Shown here piece by piece: positions 8,029 to 16,482 of a stretch of DNA of 64,000 nucleotides. The DNA comes from Alphaproteobacteria bacterium (GTDB lineage: Bacteria > Pseudomonadota > Alphaproteobacteria > Rhodobacterales > Rhodobacteraceae): positions 62,001 through 126,000 of the forward strand of contig JAUILL010000005.1 of NCBI GenBank assembly GCA_030433335.1. Direction: 5' to 3'. The position numbers and the translations under genes are program-made. How positions within the stretch are numbered: the first letter of the stretch is position 1; each line of letters begins with the position of its first letter. The notes under the pieces are model-generated. The model was not told the DNA's origin. It ran no database searches and worked only from the letters and a program-made list of their open reading frames with translations.

Positions 8029-11000
8029 TTATTCCAGCTCGACAAGCAGATCCTTGGCGTCGATCTGGTCGCCCGGTTTGATGTGGACTGCTTTGACCAC
8101 GCCGGACTTTTCGGCGTGCAGACCGGTTTCCATCTTCATTGCTTCGATGGTCAGGATCAGGTCGCCGTCGTTGACCTTTTGGCCCGGGGTGACGCTGACT
8201 GTTGCAACGACGCCCGGCATAGGTGCACCGATGTGGTTGGCGTTCCCTGCTTCTGCCTTGGGGCGGACAGTGGTGGTCGCCTTGACCTTGCGGTCGGGCA
8301 CGCGGATCACACGAGGCTGACCGTTCAGTTCGAAGAAGACCTTTACCTCGCCCTTATCATCCGCTTCGCCAAGCGCTTGCAGGCGGATTTCGAGGGTTTT
8401 ACCGGGGTCAATCTCGACGCTGATCTCGTCACCGGGCTCCATCCCGTAGAAGAAGCTGGAGGTCGGCAGGGTCCGCACGGGGCCATAGGTTTTGTGACGC
8501 GCCACGTAGTCGCTAAAGACCTTGGGGTACATCAGGTAGCCGTTCAGATCCTCGTCATCGAGGGTATCGTCGAGGTCCAGTTCCTTGGTCGCGGCCAGAC
8601 GGGTTTCCTCGATGTCGATCGGCTTGGCGCTGAGGCCCGGACGGTCGGTGTTCGGCTTTTCGCCCTTCAGCACCTTGGTGATGATGCCTTCGGGGAAGCC
8701 GCCCGGAGGCTGGCCCAGGTTGCCGCGCATCATATCCACAACCGAGTCGGGGAAGGCGATGTCGCGGTTCGGGTCTTCGACATCGGCGCGGGTCAGGCCT
8801 TGGGAGACCATCATCAGCGCCATGTCTCCGACCACCTTGGACGAGGGGGTCACTTTGACGATGTCGCCGAACATTTGGTTCACGTCCGCATAGGCATGGG
8901 CGACTTCGTGCCACTTTTCCTCGAGCCCAAGGCTGCGCGCCTGTGCTTTGAGGTTGGTAAACTGGCCGCCGGGCATCTCGTGCAGGTAGACCTCGGACGA
9001 GGGCGACGCGAGGCCGCTTTCGAACGCGGCGTATTGCGCACGGACCTGTTCCCAGTAGTCGCTGATCTGGCGCACGGCCTCGACATCCAGTCCGGTGTCG
9101 CGGTCGGTGTGGCGCAGAGCCTCGACGATCGAGCCCAAAGCCGCCTGAGAGGTGCCACCCGAGAAGGCATCCATCGCGGCGTCGACCGCATCAACGCCCG
9201 CTTCGGCAGCGGCGAGAATGGTCGCGCCCGCAATGCCGCTGGTGTCGTGGGTGTGGAAGTGGACAGGCAGGCCGACCTCTTCTTTCAGGGCTTTGACCAG
9301 AACGCGGGCCGCGCCGGGTTTCAGCAGACCGGCCATGTCTTTTAGGCCCAGAATGTGTGCGCCAGCGGCTTTGAGTTCCTGCGCCATGGCCACGTAGTAC
9401 TTCAGGTCGTACTTCGCGCGGTCAGGGTTCAGGATGTCGCCGGTGTAGCAAACGGTGCCTTCGAGGATCTTGTCGGTTTCCAGCACGGCGTCCATGGCGA
9501 CGCGCATGTTTTCCACCCAGTTGAGGCTGTCGAACACGCGGAAGATATCCACGCCAGTCTCAGCCGCCTGTTTGACAAAGAACTTCACCACATTGTCGGG
9601 GTAGTTGGTATAGCCCACACCGTTCGCCCCGCGCAGCAGCATCTGGGTCAGCAGGTTAGGCATGCGGGCGCGCAGATCGCGCAGACGCTGCCACGGGCAT
9701 TCCTGCAAGAAGCGGTAGGCCACGTCGAACGTCGCACCGCCCCAGCACTCGACCGAGAACAGCTGCGGCAGGTTGTGCGCGTAGGCAGGCGCCACTTTGA
9801 CCATGTCGAACGAACGCATGCGGGTGGCCAGCAAGGACTGGTGGCCGTCGCGCATGGTGGTGTCGGTCAGCAGCAGTTGCTTTTGCGCGGCCATCCAGTC
9901 GGCCACTGCCTGCGGGCCCTTTTCGTCCAGCAGGGTTTTCGAACCGGCTGCAGGCGCATCGGCCAGCAGTTGCGGCGCGCGCGGGTTGATGTCCGAGCGG
10001 GGCTTCACGCGGCCTGCGGTCTCGGGGTGCCCGTTAACGCTGATGTCCGCGATGTAGGTCAGAACCTTGGTGCCGCGGTCACGGCGGGCACTGAAATCAA
10101 AGAGCTCGGGCGTCGTGTCGATGAATTTGGTGGTGTATTCGTTCGACAGGAATGTCGGGTGCTTCAGCAGGTTTTCCACAAACGCGATATTGGTGGACAC
10201 GCCGCGAATCCGGAATTCACGCAGGGCGCGGTCCATGCGGGCAATCGCAGCCTCGGGAGTCGGAGCCTTGGCGGTCACCTTGGTCAGCAGCGAGTCGTAG
10301 TAGCGGGTGATGACCGCGCCCGAATACGCGGTGCCGCCGTCCAGACGAATGCCCATACCGGTCGCCGAGCGATAGGTGGTGATCCGGCCGTAGTCGGGGA
10401 TAAAGTTGTTCTGCGGGTCCTCGGTGGTCACGCGGCACTGCAGGGCGTGGCCCATCAGCACGATGTCTTCTTGCTTGGACTTGCCGGTGGCTTCTTCCAG
10501 CGTTTTGCCTTCGGCGATCAGGATCTGAGCGCGGACGATGTCGATGCCGGTGACTTCTTCGGTGACGGTGTGCTCCACCTGAACGCGGGGGTTCACCTCG
10601 ATGAAGTAGAAATTGCCCGAGTCCATATCCATCAGGAATTCGACGGTCCCGGCGCACTCATAGTTCACATGGGCGCAGATTTTGCGGCCCAGTTCACAGA
10701 TTTCATTGCGCTGTTCTTCGGACAGGTAGGGGGCAGGGGCGCGTTCCACGACCTTCTGGTTGCGGCGCTGCACCGAGCAGTCCCGTTCCCACAGGTGATA
10801 GATGCCGCCGTGCTTGTCCCCAAGGATCTGAACCTCGACGTGACGGGCGCGGATGATCATCTTTTCCAGATAACCCTCGCCGTTGCCAAATGCGGCTTCG
10901 GCTTCGCGACGACCTTCGCTGACTTTGGTGGCCAGTTCCGATTCTTCCTGAATGGGGCGCATGCCGCGGCCACCGCCACCCCACGACGCCTTCAGCATCA

Positions 11001-11472
11001 GGGGGTAACCGATTTCGGCGGCCTCTTTCTTGATGGCCTCCATGTCGTCGCCAAGAACCTCGGTCGCGGGGATCACAGGGACACCGGCTTCGATCGCCAC
11101 GCGGCGGGCGCTGGCCTTGTCGCCAAGGGCGCGCATGGTTTCGGCCTTGGGGCCGATAAAGGTGATGCCGTTCGCGGCGCAAGCCTCAACGAAATCGGGG
11201 TTTTCAGACAGCAGACCGTAGCCCGGATGAATCGCGTCCGCGCCGCACTCTTTGGCGACTCGGATGATTTCGGGGATCGACAGATACGCAGCGACCGGGC
11301 CCATACCTTCGCCAATGCGATAGGCTTCGTCCGCCTTGAAGCGGTGAAGGCTCAGTTTGTCTTCTTCGGCATAGACGGCGACCGTCTTTTTGCCCATCTC
11401 GTTTGCGGCCCGCATCACGCGGATCGCGATTTCCCCCCGGTTCGCAATGAGGATCTTTTTGAATTCGGTCAT
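8029..11472 (-). CDS. pyc: Pyruvate carboxylase
   Basis: A 1147-residue single-chain biotin enzyme that carboxylates pyruvate to oxaloacetate with ATP and bicarbonate. Order of domains: biotin carboxylase (1 to about 455; KILIANRGEIAIRVMRAANE, the ATP loop SWGGGGRGMR, FIEVNPRVQVEHTVTE), carboxyltransferase (about 540-800; LLTDTTMRDGHQSLLATRMR with the metal-binding aspartate, HFHTHDTSG), allosteric linker, and the biotin carrier at the C-terminus with EAMKMET. The length matches the usual 1150. The start at 11472 matches the family N-terminus. Upstream spacer 11473-11878 separates it from the divergent helicase and holds TTTGCAA-type repeats that might bind an acyl-CoA-responsive regulator. 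Role: refilling the TCA cycle. Confidence 0.98.
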   Translation of the reverse strand: MTEFKKILIANRGEIAIRVMRAANEMGKKTVAVYAEEDKLSLHRFKADEAYRIGEGMGPVAAYLSIPEIIRVAKECGADAIHPGYGLLSENPDFVEACAANGITFIGPKAETMRALGDKASARRVAIEAGVPVIPATEVLGDDMEAIKKEAAEIGYPLMLKASWGGGGRGMRPIQEESELATKVSEGRREAEAAFGNGEGYLEKMIIRARHVEVQILGDKHGGIYHLWERDCSVQRRNQKVVERAPAPYLSEEQRNEICELGRKICAHVNYECAGTVEFLMDMDSGNFYFIEVNPRVQVEHTVTEEVTGIDIVRAQILIAEGKTLEEATGKSKQEDIVLMGHALQCRVTTEDPQNNFIPDYGRITTYRSATGMGIRLDGGTAYSGAVITRYYDSLLTKVTAKAPTPEAAIARMDRALREFRIRGVSTNIAFVENLLKHPTFLSNEYTTKFIDTTPELFDFSARRDRGTKVLTYIADISVNGHPETAGRVKPRSDINPRAPQLLADAPAAGSKTLLDEKGPQAVADWMAAQKQLLLTDTTMRDGHQSLLATRMRSFDMVKVAPAYAHNLPQLFSVECWGGATFDVAYRFLQECPWQRLRDLRARMPNLLTQMLLRGANGVGYTNYPDNVVKFFVKQAAETGVDIFRVFDSLNWVENMRVAMDAVLETDKILEGTVCYTGDILNPDRAKYDLKYYVAMAQELKAAGAHILGLKDMAGLLKPGAARVLVKALKEEVGLPVHFHTHDTSGIAGATILAAAEAGVDAVDAAMDAFSGGTSQAALGSIVEALRHTDRDTGLDVEAVRQISDYWEQVRAQYAAFESGLASPSSEVYLHEMPGGQFTNLKAQARSLGLEEKWHEVAHAYADVNQMFGDIVKVTPSSKVVGDMALMMVSQGLTRADVEDPNRDIAFPDSVVDMMRGNLGQPPGGFPEGIITKVLKGEKPNTDRPGLSAKPIDIEETRLAATKELDLDDTLDDEDLNGYLMYPKVFSDYVARHKTYGPVRTLPTSSFFYGMEPGDEISVEIDPGKTLEIRLQALGEADDKGEVKVFFELNGQPRVIRVPDRKVKATTTVRPKAEAGNANHIGAPMPGVVATVSVTPGQKVNDGDLILTIEAMKMETGLHAEKSGVVKAVHIKPGDQIDAKDLLVELE

Positions 11473-11878
11473 AATTAGGTGTCCCGACACAGTCTCACAG
11501 GTTTTGCCACTCGCACGGCATTGAAGAGTGCGATCGCTAACTCCCCTGATAGCGATAACACTCCTTTAAAATCAGACAGCAAGCAGATGTTGCTGCATGT
11601 GCAGCGTGATAATTTTTCAGCGCCGCGCAAGTGCGAAATTTCACACACTTTCGGGTTTGCAGTGCGATACCGTTAACATACGCGTTATGGTGGTGGCGCT
11701 AAATGTTATGTTTATCAGGCTGTTACAAAGGTAAACTTTGCAAGTTTGCTGATGAGGAATTATTTTCGGATTTTGCAAGAATAATTGCAAAGTCAGCGGT
11801 GCGGGCAAGATGGAAAATTTGTGAACATTTTGGGAACACCTCTTTTCCTTGGGGCAGGGGCAGGCTATTTTGCCCGAC
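11473..11878. promoter_or_regulatory. Divergent pyc / uvrD control region with TTTGCAA repeats
   Basis: This AT-rich 406-base spacer holds no convincing gene. At 11737-11749 it has CTTTGCAAGTTTGC, and at 11771-11792 TTTTGCAAG, five bases, TTGCAAAG. Paired TTTGCAA elements resemble sites described for RamB/ScfR/PccR-type regulators of propionyl-CoA and acetate metabolism in rhodobacteria. At 11631-11646 GTGCGAAATTTCACAC is a near-perfect 16-base palindrome 159 bases upstream of pyc. I see no clear sigma-70 promoter. The regulator assignment is inference. Confidence 0.4.
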
Positions 11879-14284
11879 ATGAGCAGCTTTGATGAATACG
11901 ATGCCTTCGAAGGCGCCTCCTTGTCCGCCCGTGCCATGGCCGCGCGGCCGTCGCCCTATCTGGACGATCTGAACCCCGCGCAGCGCGAGGCGGTCGAGGC
12001 GTTGGATGGCCCTGTCCTGATGCTTGCTGGCGCGGGCACGGGTAAAACCAAGGCGTTGACCTGTCGCATCGCCCATCTGCTGAACACCGGCCGCGCACGC
12101 CCGAACGAGATTTTGTCGGTCACGTTTACCAACAAGGCCGCCCGCGAGATGAAGGATCGCGTAGGCCGTTTGATGGGCCAAGCGGTCGAAGGGATGCCGT
12201 GGCTCGGCACTTTCCACTCTATCTGTGTGAAGCTGCTGCGCCGTCATGCCGAACTGGTAGGGCTGAAGTCGAATTTCACGATTCTCGATACAGACGATCA
12301 GATTCGCCTGCTGAAGCAACTGCTCAAAGCCTACAATATCGACGACAAACGCTGGCCTGCGCGTCAGCTGTCTGGCGTGATTGGCCACTGGAAGAACCGC
12401 TGTTGGTTGCCCGATCAAGTGCCGGGGGGCGAGGCGGCGGCATTCAATAATCGCGGGATTGAGCTCTACAAGGCCTACCAACTCCGGCTGCGCGAGCTGA
12501 ACGCGGTCGATTTTGATGACCTTTTGCTGCACATGGTCACGATCTTCCAGCAGCATCCTGACGTACTGGAGCAGTACCAGCGCTGGTTCCGCTACATTTT
12601 GGTGGACGAGTATCAGGATACGAACGTGGCCCAGTACCTGTGGCTTCGGCTCTTGGCGCAAGGGCACCGGAATATCTGCTGCGTTGGGGATGACGACCAG
12701 TCGATCTACGGTTGGCGTGGGGCCGAGGTTGGCAACATCCTGCGTTTTGAAAAGGATTTCGACGGCGCCCATGTGGTGCGTCTGGAGCAGAATTACCGCT
12801 CCACGCCTCATATCTTGGCCGCCGCGTCCAATGTAATCCGCGGCAACGAATCCCGTCTGGGCAAAGAGTTGTGGACCGACAAGGACGAGGGTGAAAAAGT
12901 CCGTCTGATTGGTCATTGGGACGGGGATGAAGAGGCCCGCTGGATTGGCGAGGAAATCGAGGCGCTCCAGCGCGGCACTCGCGGTCTGCGGCCATATTCG
13001 TTGGACGAGATGTCGATTCTAGTTCGTGCTTCCCACCAGATGCGCGGGTTCGAAGACCGTTTTCTAACAATCGGACTGCCATACCGTGTGATCGGCGGAC
13101 CGCGTTTCTATGAGCGCCAAGAGATTCGCGATGCCATGGCCTATTTCCGTGTCGTGACCTCGAACGACGATGATCTGGCCTTCGAGCGCATTGTGAACAC
13201 ACCCAAACGCGGGCTTGGTGACAAAGCGCAACAGAACATCCAGCAATGTGCGCGTCGGCACGGGGTTTCCCTGGTCGAGGGCGCGCGGATCTTACTGGAC
13301 GAGAAGGGGATCGGCGGCAAAGGGGCCAAAGAGTTGCGGATCTTGCTCGACGGGATTGAACGCTGGTCCGAAGTTGCCCGCACCCACACCAGTCGCGCGG
13401 TGCTGGAAGACGACGAGGCGGTGATCGATGATGGCGGCGCACGGACGTCTATGTCCCATATGGAGCTGGCGGAAATCATCCTTGATGAGTCTGGCTACAC
13501 GGCCATGTGGCAGAACGACAAAACGCCCGAAGCGCCCGGCCGCCTGGAAAACCTGAAGGAATTGGTCAAGGCGCTCGAAACTTTCGATAACCTCCAAGGC
13601 TTTCTGGAACACGTGAGCCTTGTGATGGACAACGACTCCGATGCCGAAGGGGCAAAGGTGTCGATCATGACTCTTCACGCGGCCAAAGGGCTGGAGTTTC
13701 CGGCGGTGTTCTTGCCCGGTTGGGAAGATGGCCTGTTCCCGTCTCAGCGGGCGATGGACGAAAGCGGTCTGAAAGGTCTCGAGGAAGAGCGTCGGCTGGC
13801 CTATGTCGGCATCACCCGCGCCGAAGAAATCGCTACGATCAGCTTTGCGGGCAACCGTCGCGTCTACGGACAATGGCAGAGCCAGATGCCCTCGCGTTTT
13901 GTCGATGAATTGCCCGAAGATCATGTGGAGGTTCTGACGCCTCCGGGTCTCTATGGCGGGGGGTATGGCGCGGCCAGTCCCATGTCATCCCGTTTGGACG
14001 AACGGGCAGCGGGGGCGGACGCCTATAACTCGCCCGGTTGGAAGCGGCTGCAAGAGCGCAGCAGTTCGCGTCCGGTCAGTCAGCCACGCGAGTCCCGCTC
14101 TCTGGTGATCGATGCGCAGGCGATTAGCAGTCACACGGTCGGTGATCGCGTGTTCCATCAGAAATTCGGCTACGGCGAAGTGATCGGCGTCGAAGGTGAC
14201 AAGCTGGAGATCGCGTTTGAAAAGGCGGGGACCAAAAAGGTTGTCGCGAAATTCGTGACCACGCCGAACGACATTCCGTTCTAA
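11879..14284 (+). CDS. uvrD: ATP-dependent DNA helicase, UvrD/PcrA family
   Basis: An 801-residue superfamily 1A 3'-5' helicase. Seen in order: Q motif LNPAQREAVEALDGP, Walker A AGAGTGKTKALTCRIA (about residue 58), TFTNKAAREMKDR, DEYQDTN (motif II, about residue 242), VGDDDQSIYGWRGAE (motif III), LEQNYRS (IV), VSIMTLHAAKGLEFPAVFLP (V), and LAYVGITRA (VI). A C-terminal Tudor-like domain (VGDRVFHQKFGYGEVIGVEG) follows, as in PcrA/UvrD. It should act in mismatch and excision repair and in removing stalled RNA polymerase. The start ATGAGCAGC at 11879 has no strong ribosome-binding site. It is monocistronic with its own terminator. Confidence 0.96.
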   Translation: MSSFDEYDAFEGASLSARAMAARPSPYLDDLNPAQREAVEALDGPVLMLAGAGTGKTKALTCRIAHLLNTGRARPNEILSVTFTNKAAREMKDRVGRLMGQAVEGMPWLGTFHSICVKLLRRHAELVGLKSNFTILDTDDQIRLLKQLLKAYNIDDKRWPARQLSGVIGHWKNRCWLPDQVPGGEAAAFNNRGIELYKAYQLRLRELNAVDFDDLLLHMVTIFQQHPDVLEQYQRWFRYILVDEYQDTNVAQYLWLRLLAQGHRNICCVGDDDQSIYGWRGAEVGNILRFEKDFDGAHVVRLEQNYRSTPHILAAASNVIRGNESRLGKELWTDKDEGEKVRLIGHWDGDEEARWIGEEIEALQRGTRGLRPYSLDEMSILVRASHQMRGFEDRFLTIGLPYRVIGGPRFYERQEIRDAMAYFRVVTSNDDDLAFERIVNTPKRGLGDKAQQNIQQCARRHGVSLVEGARILLDEKGIGGKGAKELRILLDGIERWSEVARTHTSRAVLEDDEAVIDDGGARTSMSHMELAEIILDESGYTAMWQNDKTPEAPGRLENLKELVKALETFDNLQGFLEHVSLVMDNDSDAEGAKVSIMTLHAAKGLEFPAVFLPGWEDGLFPSQRAMDESGLKGLEEERRLAYVGITRAEEIATISFAGNRRVYGQWQSQMPSRFVDELPEDHVEVLTPPGLYGGGYGAASPMSSRLDERAAGADAYNSPGWKRLQERSSSRPVSQPRESRSLVIDAQAISSHTVGDRVFHQKFGYGEVIGVEGDKLEIAFEKAGTKKVVAKFVTTPNDIPF

Positions 14285-14310
14285 GCCAGGATACAGCTGA
14301 AACGTAGTTA

Positions 14311-14335
14311 GGTCGCCCTCGGGCGGCCTTTTTCG
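14311..14335 (+). terminator. Terminator of uvrD
   Basis: GGTCGCCC and GGGCGGCC (14311-14328) form a compact stem (one G-T pair, short CTC-type loop) followed by TTTTTC. It lies 27 bases after the uvrD stop codon and immediately before the minus-strand array terminator, so the two transcription units converge here. Confidence 0.8.
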
Positions 14336-14353
14336 TTTTTGGGTGCGGGAAAT

Positions 14354-14394
14354 AAAAAAGCGGTGGCGCCAGGGAGGAGGAGAGGCGCCACCGC
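14354..14394 (-). terminator. Last hairpin of the CcsR-like array, doubling as terminator
   Basis: On the minus strand GCGGTGGCGCC (from 14394) pairs with GGCGCCACCGC (to 14360), and the loop contains CCTCCTCCC. The stem is followed by TTTTTTATTT (plus-strand 14350-14359). It is an intrinsic terminator whose loop carries the same motif as the eight hairpins upstream. Confidence 0.85.
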
Positions 14395-14750
14395 TAAAAT
14401 ACAGATGCTGCAGGGAGGAGGAGAGCAGCGTCTGATTCCAAATTAGGGTGCGGCGATATCCAGGGAGGAGGAGAGGATATCGCCGCTGATCTACAGAATG
14501 CTCAGGGAGGAGGAGAGAGCATCCTGATCTCGAATTAGGTGCGGCGACACAGGGAGGAGGAGAGTGTCGCCGCTAGATTACAGAATGCTCAGGGAGGAGG
14601 AGAGAGCATCCTGATCTCGAATTTGATGCGGCAACACTCAGGGAGGAGGAGAGAGTGTTGCCGCTGATAACAGACGCCGCAGGGAGGAGGAGAGCGGCTA
14701 TCTGAACCTTGTAGGGTTGGCGGCAAGCCAGGGAGGAGGAGGTTGCCGCC
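14360..14750 (-). ncRNA. Array of nine hairpins with CCUCCUCCC loops (CcsR / cuckoo RNA family)
   Basis: Nine inverted repeats, all with CTCCTCCTCCC in the loop on the minus strand: 14719-14750, 14671-14704, 14628-14664, 14581-14613, 14541-14573, 14494-14526, 14450-14486, 14402-14434 and 14360-14394. The arms differ between copies but stay complementary. In transcription order two types alternate: GCGGC-type stems and CAG-type stems, giving four pairs plus a final terminator hairpin. In Rhodobacter sphaeroides four stress-induced RNAs, CcsR1-4, each with two stem-loops and the motif CCUCCUCCC, are processed from the 3' end of a transcript that starts with a DUF1127 gene; the same arrangement stands here. 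The motif equals the anti-Shine-Dalgarno end of 16S rRNA, so it can pair with GGAGG-containing messages. The number of mature RNAs is inference. Confidence 0.88.
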
Positions 14751-14794
14751 GGATCGAAGGTGCGGGGGAGGACCACACCGACAATCTGTATTCT

Positions 14795-15019
14795 TTAGAG
14801 GGCGCCGTAGCGTTCGTTCGCGGCTGCGATGGCCACACCCATGATCTGGGAGCGGTGCATGCCAAGATCGGCTAGCTCGCGTCCCGTCAGGGCATTCAGC
14901 TCTTTCACAGTTTCACGGATCAACATCTGACGTGCGATCTTCGCCTTGAGGGTTTCAAAGAAGCTGAGCGTTCCAGCCTTTTGAGCGCCCTGTGCGCGGA
15001 TGTCTGATGCGTATGCCAT
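14795..15019 (-). CDS. DUF1127 protein, CcaF1-like, leading the CcsR array
   Basis: A 74-residue basic protein. The DUF1127 core lies at the C-terminal half: LNALTGRELADLGMHRSQIMGVA, a short helix pair rich in arginine. I chose ATG 15019 (MAYASDIRAQGA) because GAAGG stands 9 bases upstream; the extension to a TTG at 15034 is poorer. The stop is 44 bases before the first CCUCCUCCC hairpin with no terminator in between, so gene and RNAs should be one transcript. In R. sphaeroides the equivalent RSP_6037 product (CcaF1) binds RNA and affects maturation of the CcsR RNAs, and the promoter is of the RpoH type. I could not pick a convincing RpoH promoter here by eye. Confidence 0.88.
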   Translation of the reverse strand: MAYASDIRAQGAQKAGTLSFFETLKAKIARQMLIRETVKELNALTGRELADLGMHRSQIMGVAIAAANERYGAL

Positions 15020-16394
15020 TCGTACAGCCTTCAACTCGTCTATCTAACGGCCCCTGATGTTTCCACCTCAGTAAGTGTGCCGTCCTGTTGATACTGAATT
15101 TACGCCGATGCTGCAGATGCACAATCCCGCTAAGCTTCAAGGCCGGTATGCGCTCTGCGCATGCCTCAAATGCCATGAAAATAGGCGAAAAATCGTACGC
15201 TTTGGCGAAACTTTAACGGGAATTTAGAGGTGCGAGGGTCGCCTATTGGGCGGGTCCGCTATGCAATCCTGGTATGACAGCACAGAAAAATATGCTTTTG
15301 CGCTGGAGGTTTGCGGGAATGATGGGCTTATGTCGTGGCGCGCGAAGAACGCCTGACCCGCTAAGAGAGTGCATTGTCCCTTATATTTGATTCTGCGCCA
15401 CCCCTGAAAAAGTCCTGTGGCATAAAGGACACGTGGCTTTCTTGCATCGCCGCCTTTCGTGCCCGAATCCGTGGCCGAGTTGTACGACTCGCGGCGGGCT
15501 TTGGGAAATGATGGGACCGGGAGTGGGATCGCATGGGAGGGGCTCTCGCTGATTGCGGTAGGTCCCACCGCATCCCATAGAAATCCAGATTTGAGTCTGG
15601 TCCGATGGGCGCGTTGCAGCGGCGCCTATATATAGAGTGACCTCAGACTGCCTGTTTCCCCAAAATCGGCGGCATCTCCCTGTGCCATGAGCGTTGTCGC
15701 TGGCGATTCCATGGGATTTCGTGGGAAGGCTCTTTTGAGCCTACCGATTCCCCTCTGAATCACGGCCAATCGAGCGTTCGTGAGGCGCTTGGGTTAGTTT
15801 TTTCGGGAAAGAGTCAGGCTATGACTCCCCGAAAATATGGGAAGAACGTCTCCTATCTATGGGAATCCCCTGAAATTTCCAGAATCTGTGGATAAGCGCG
15901 CCATGGGAAACCATGGTCTGACAGCCATTCTTACGGGTCAAAAGAATCACGCAAGCGCTCGTTTTCGTGAGAGTCCGTAGGTTGCGCCCGTTTTGGTGCA
16001 TAAACTTTCGATAGACGTGAAAGTTTTTTTGCCAAAACGTGGCCCGAGTTATCCACAAGCGAAATGTCTATATGATGTGGTTAACGGGGTTGTGAGGGGG
16101 TATATATTCCCGATTTGAGAGTTCAGGTATCGCAAAATGAGATTACAGCTAACACTTATCCACATGGGTAGGGGGCGCGGTTCCCCAAAAAAACCGTTGA
16201 TTACCATGAATTCCCATGGCATCCCTAAGTCACAAGATGAGAACGGGCTAATAAAGGGACGACAAAAGATCCCGAAAAGGCTCAGGCAGTTTCATACAGG
16301 CACCCCGCTTTCATCAAATAAGATCCGGTTGGTGGGCAATATACATCCCCCCAGGTGGCTTGCACAGCCGGACACCCAGTAATGGGACGAGGGG
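15020..16394. other. Long gene-free region with DnaA boxes and GANTC cluster, upstream of mraZ
   Basis: No open frame here looks coding. Three exact DnaA boxes (TTATCCACA or its complement) lie at 15887-15895 (minus), 16049-16057 (plus) and 16156-16164 (plus); a near match TGTGGTTAA is at 16076-16084. GANTC, the CcrM methylation site, occurs at least thirteen times between 15389 and 15975 (15389, 15465, 15486, 15593, 15705, 15746, 15757, 15811, 15823, 15862, 15882, 15944, 15971), several times the chance rate. Many short TGGGA/TCCCA blocks also recur. This could be a replication origin, a DnaA/CtrA/CcrM-controlled promoter of the division cluster, or a DnaA-titrating site. I cannot decide from sequence. 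Confidence 0.5.
15887..16164. promoter_or_regulatory. Cluster of three consensus DnaA boxes
   Basis: Positions 15887-15895 (TGTGGATAA), 16049-16057 and 16156-16164 (both TTATCCACA) match the high-affinity consensus exactly; 16076-16084 (TGTGGTTAA) differs by one base. Three exact 9-mers within 278 bases are far beyond chance. The last box is 319 bases before the mraZ start codon. Confidence 0.65.
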
Positions 16395-16434
16395 CGGCGG
16401 GTTGAGCAGTGGCAGACGCTCAACCCGCCGTTTT
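16395..16434 (+). terminator. Strong terminator in the mraZ leader (UpsM-like)
   Basis: CGGCGGGTTGAGC (16395-16407) and GCTCAACCCGCCG (16418-16430) form a perfect 13-bp stem with a 10-base loop, followed by TTTTCG. It lies 49 bases before the mraZ start with no gene before it on that strand. In R. sphaeroides the abundant small RNA UpsM arises from the mraZ leader by partial termination at such a hairpin, with RNase E processing. The same design is likely here: a leader RNA ending near 16434 and read-through into the cluster. The 5' end cannot be placed. Confidence 0.75.
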
Positions 16435-16482
16435 CGTTCCAGCACCCGATAAACCAAGAACGACCTGGGGACGGAGCGGGCA

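Noticed and set aside
9355-11478. Very long open frame antisense to pyruvate carboxylase
   Set aside because: A GC-rich shadow of the pyc frame with no recognisable domain.
14360-14750. CRISPR array (regular repeats with variable spacers)
   Set aside because: The constant part is only the hairpin loop; the flanking arms covary to stay complementary, and no cas genes are near.
14360-14750. CsrA/RsmA-type sponge RNA on the plus strand (GGA in loops)
   Set aside because: The DUF1127 gene, the T-run after the last stem and the known CcsR motif all point to the minus strand; uvrD has its own terminator just before the array.
15819-16058. Small open frame in the gene-free region
   Set aside because: No ribosome-binding site or typical codon use, and it spans DnaA boxes and many GANTC sites.
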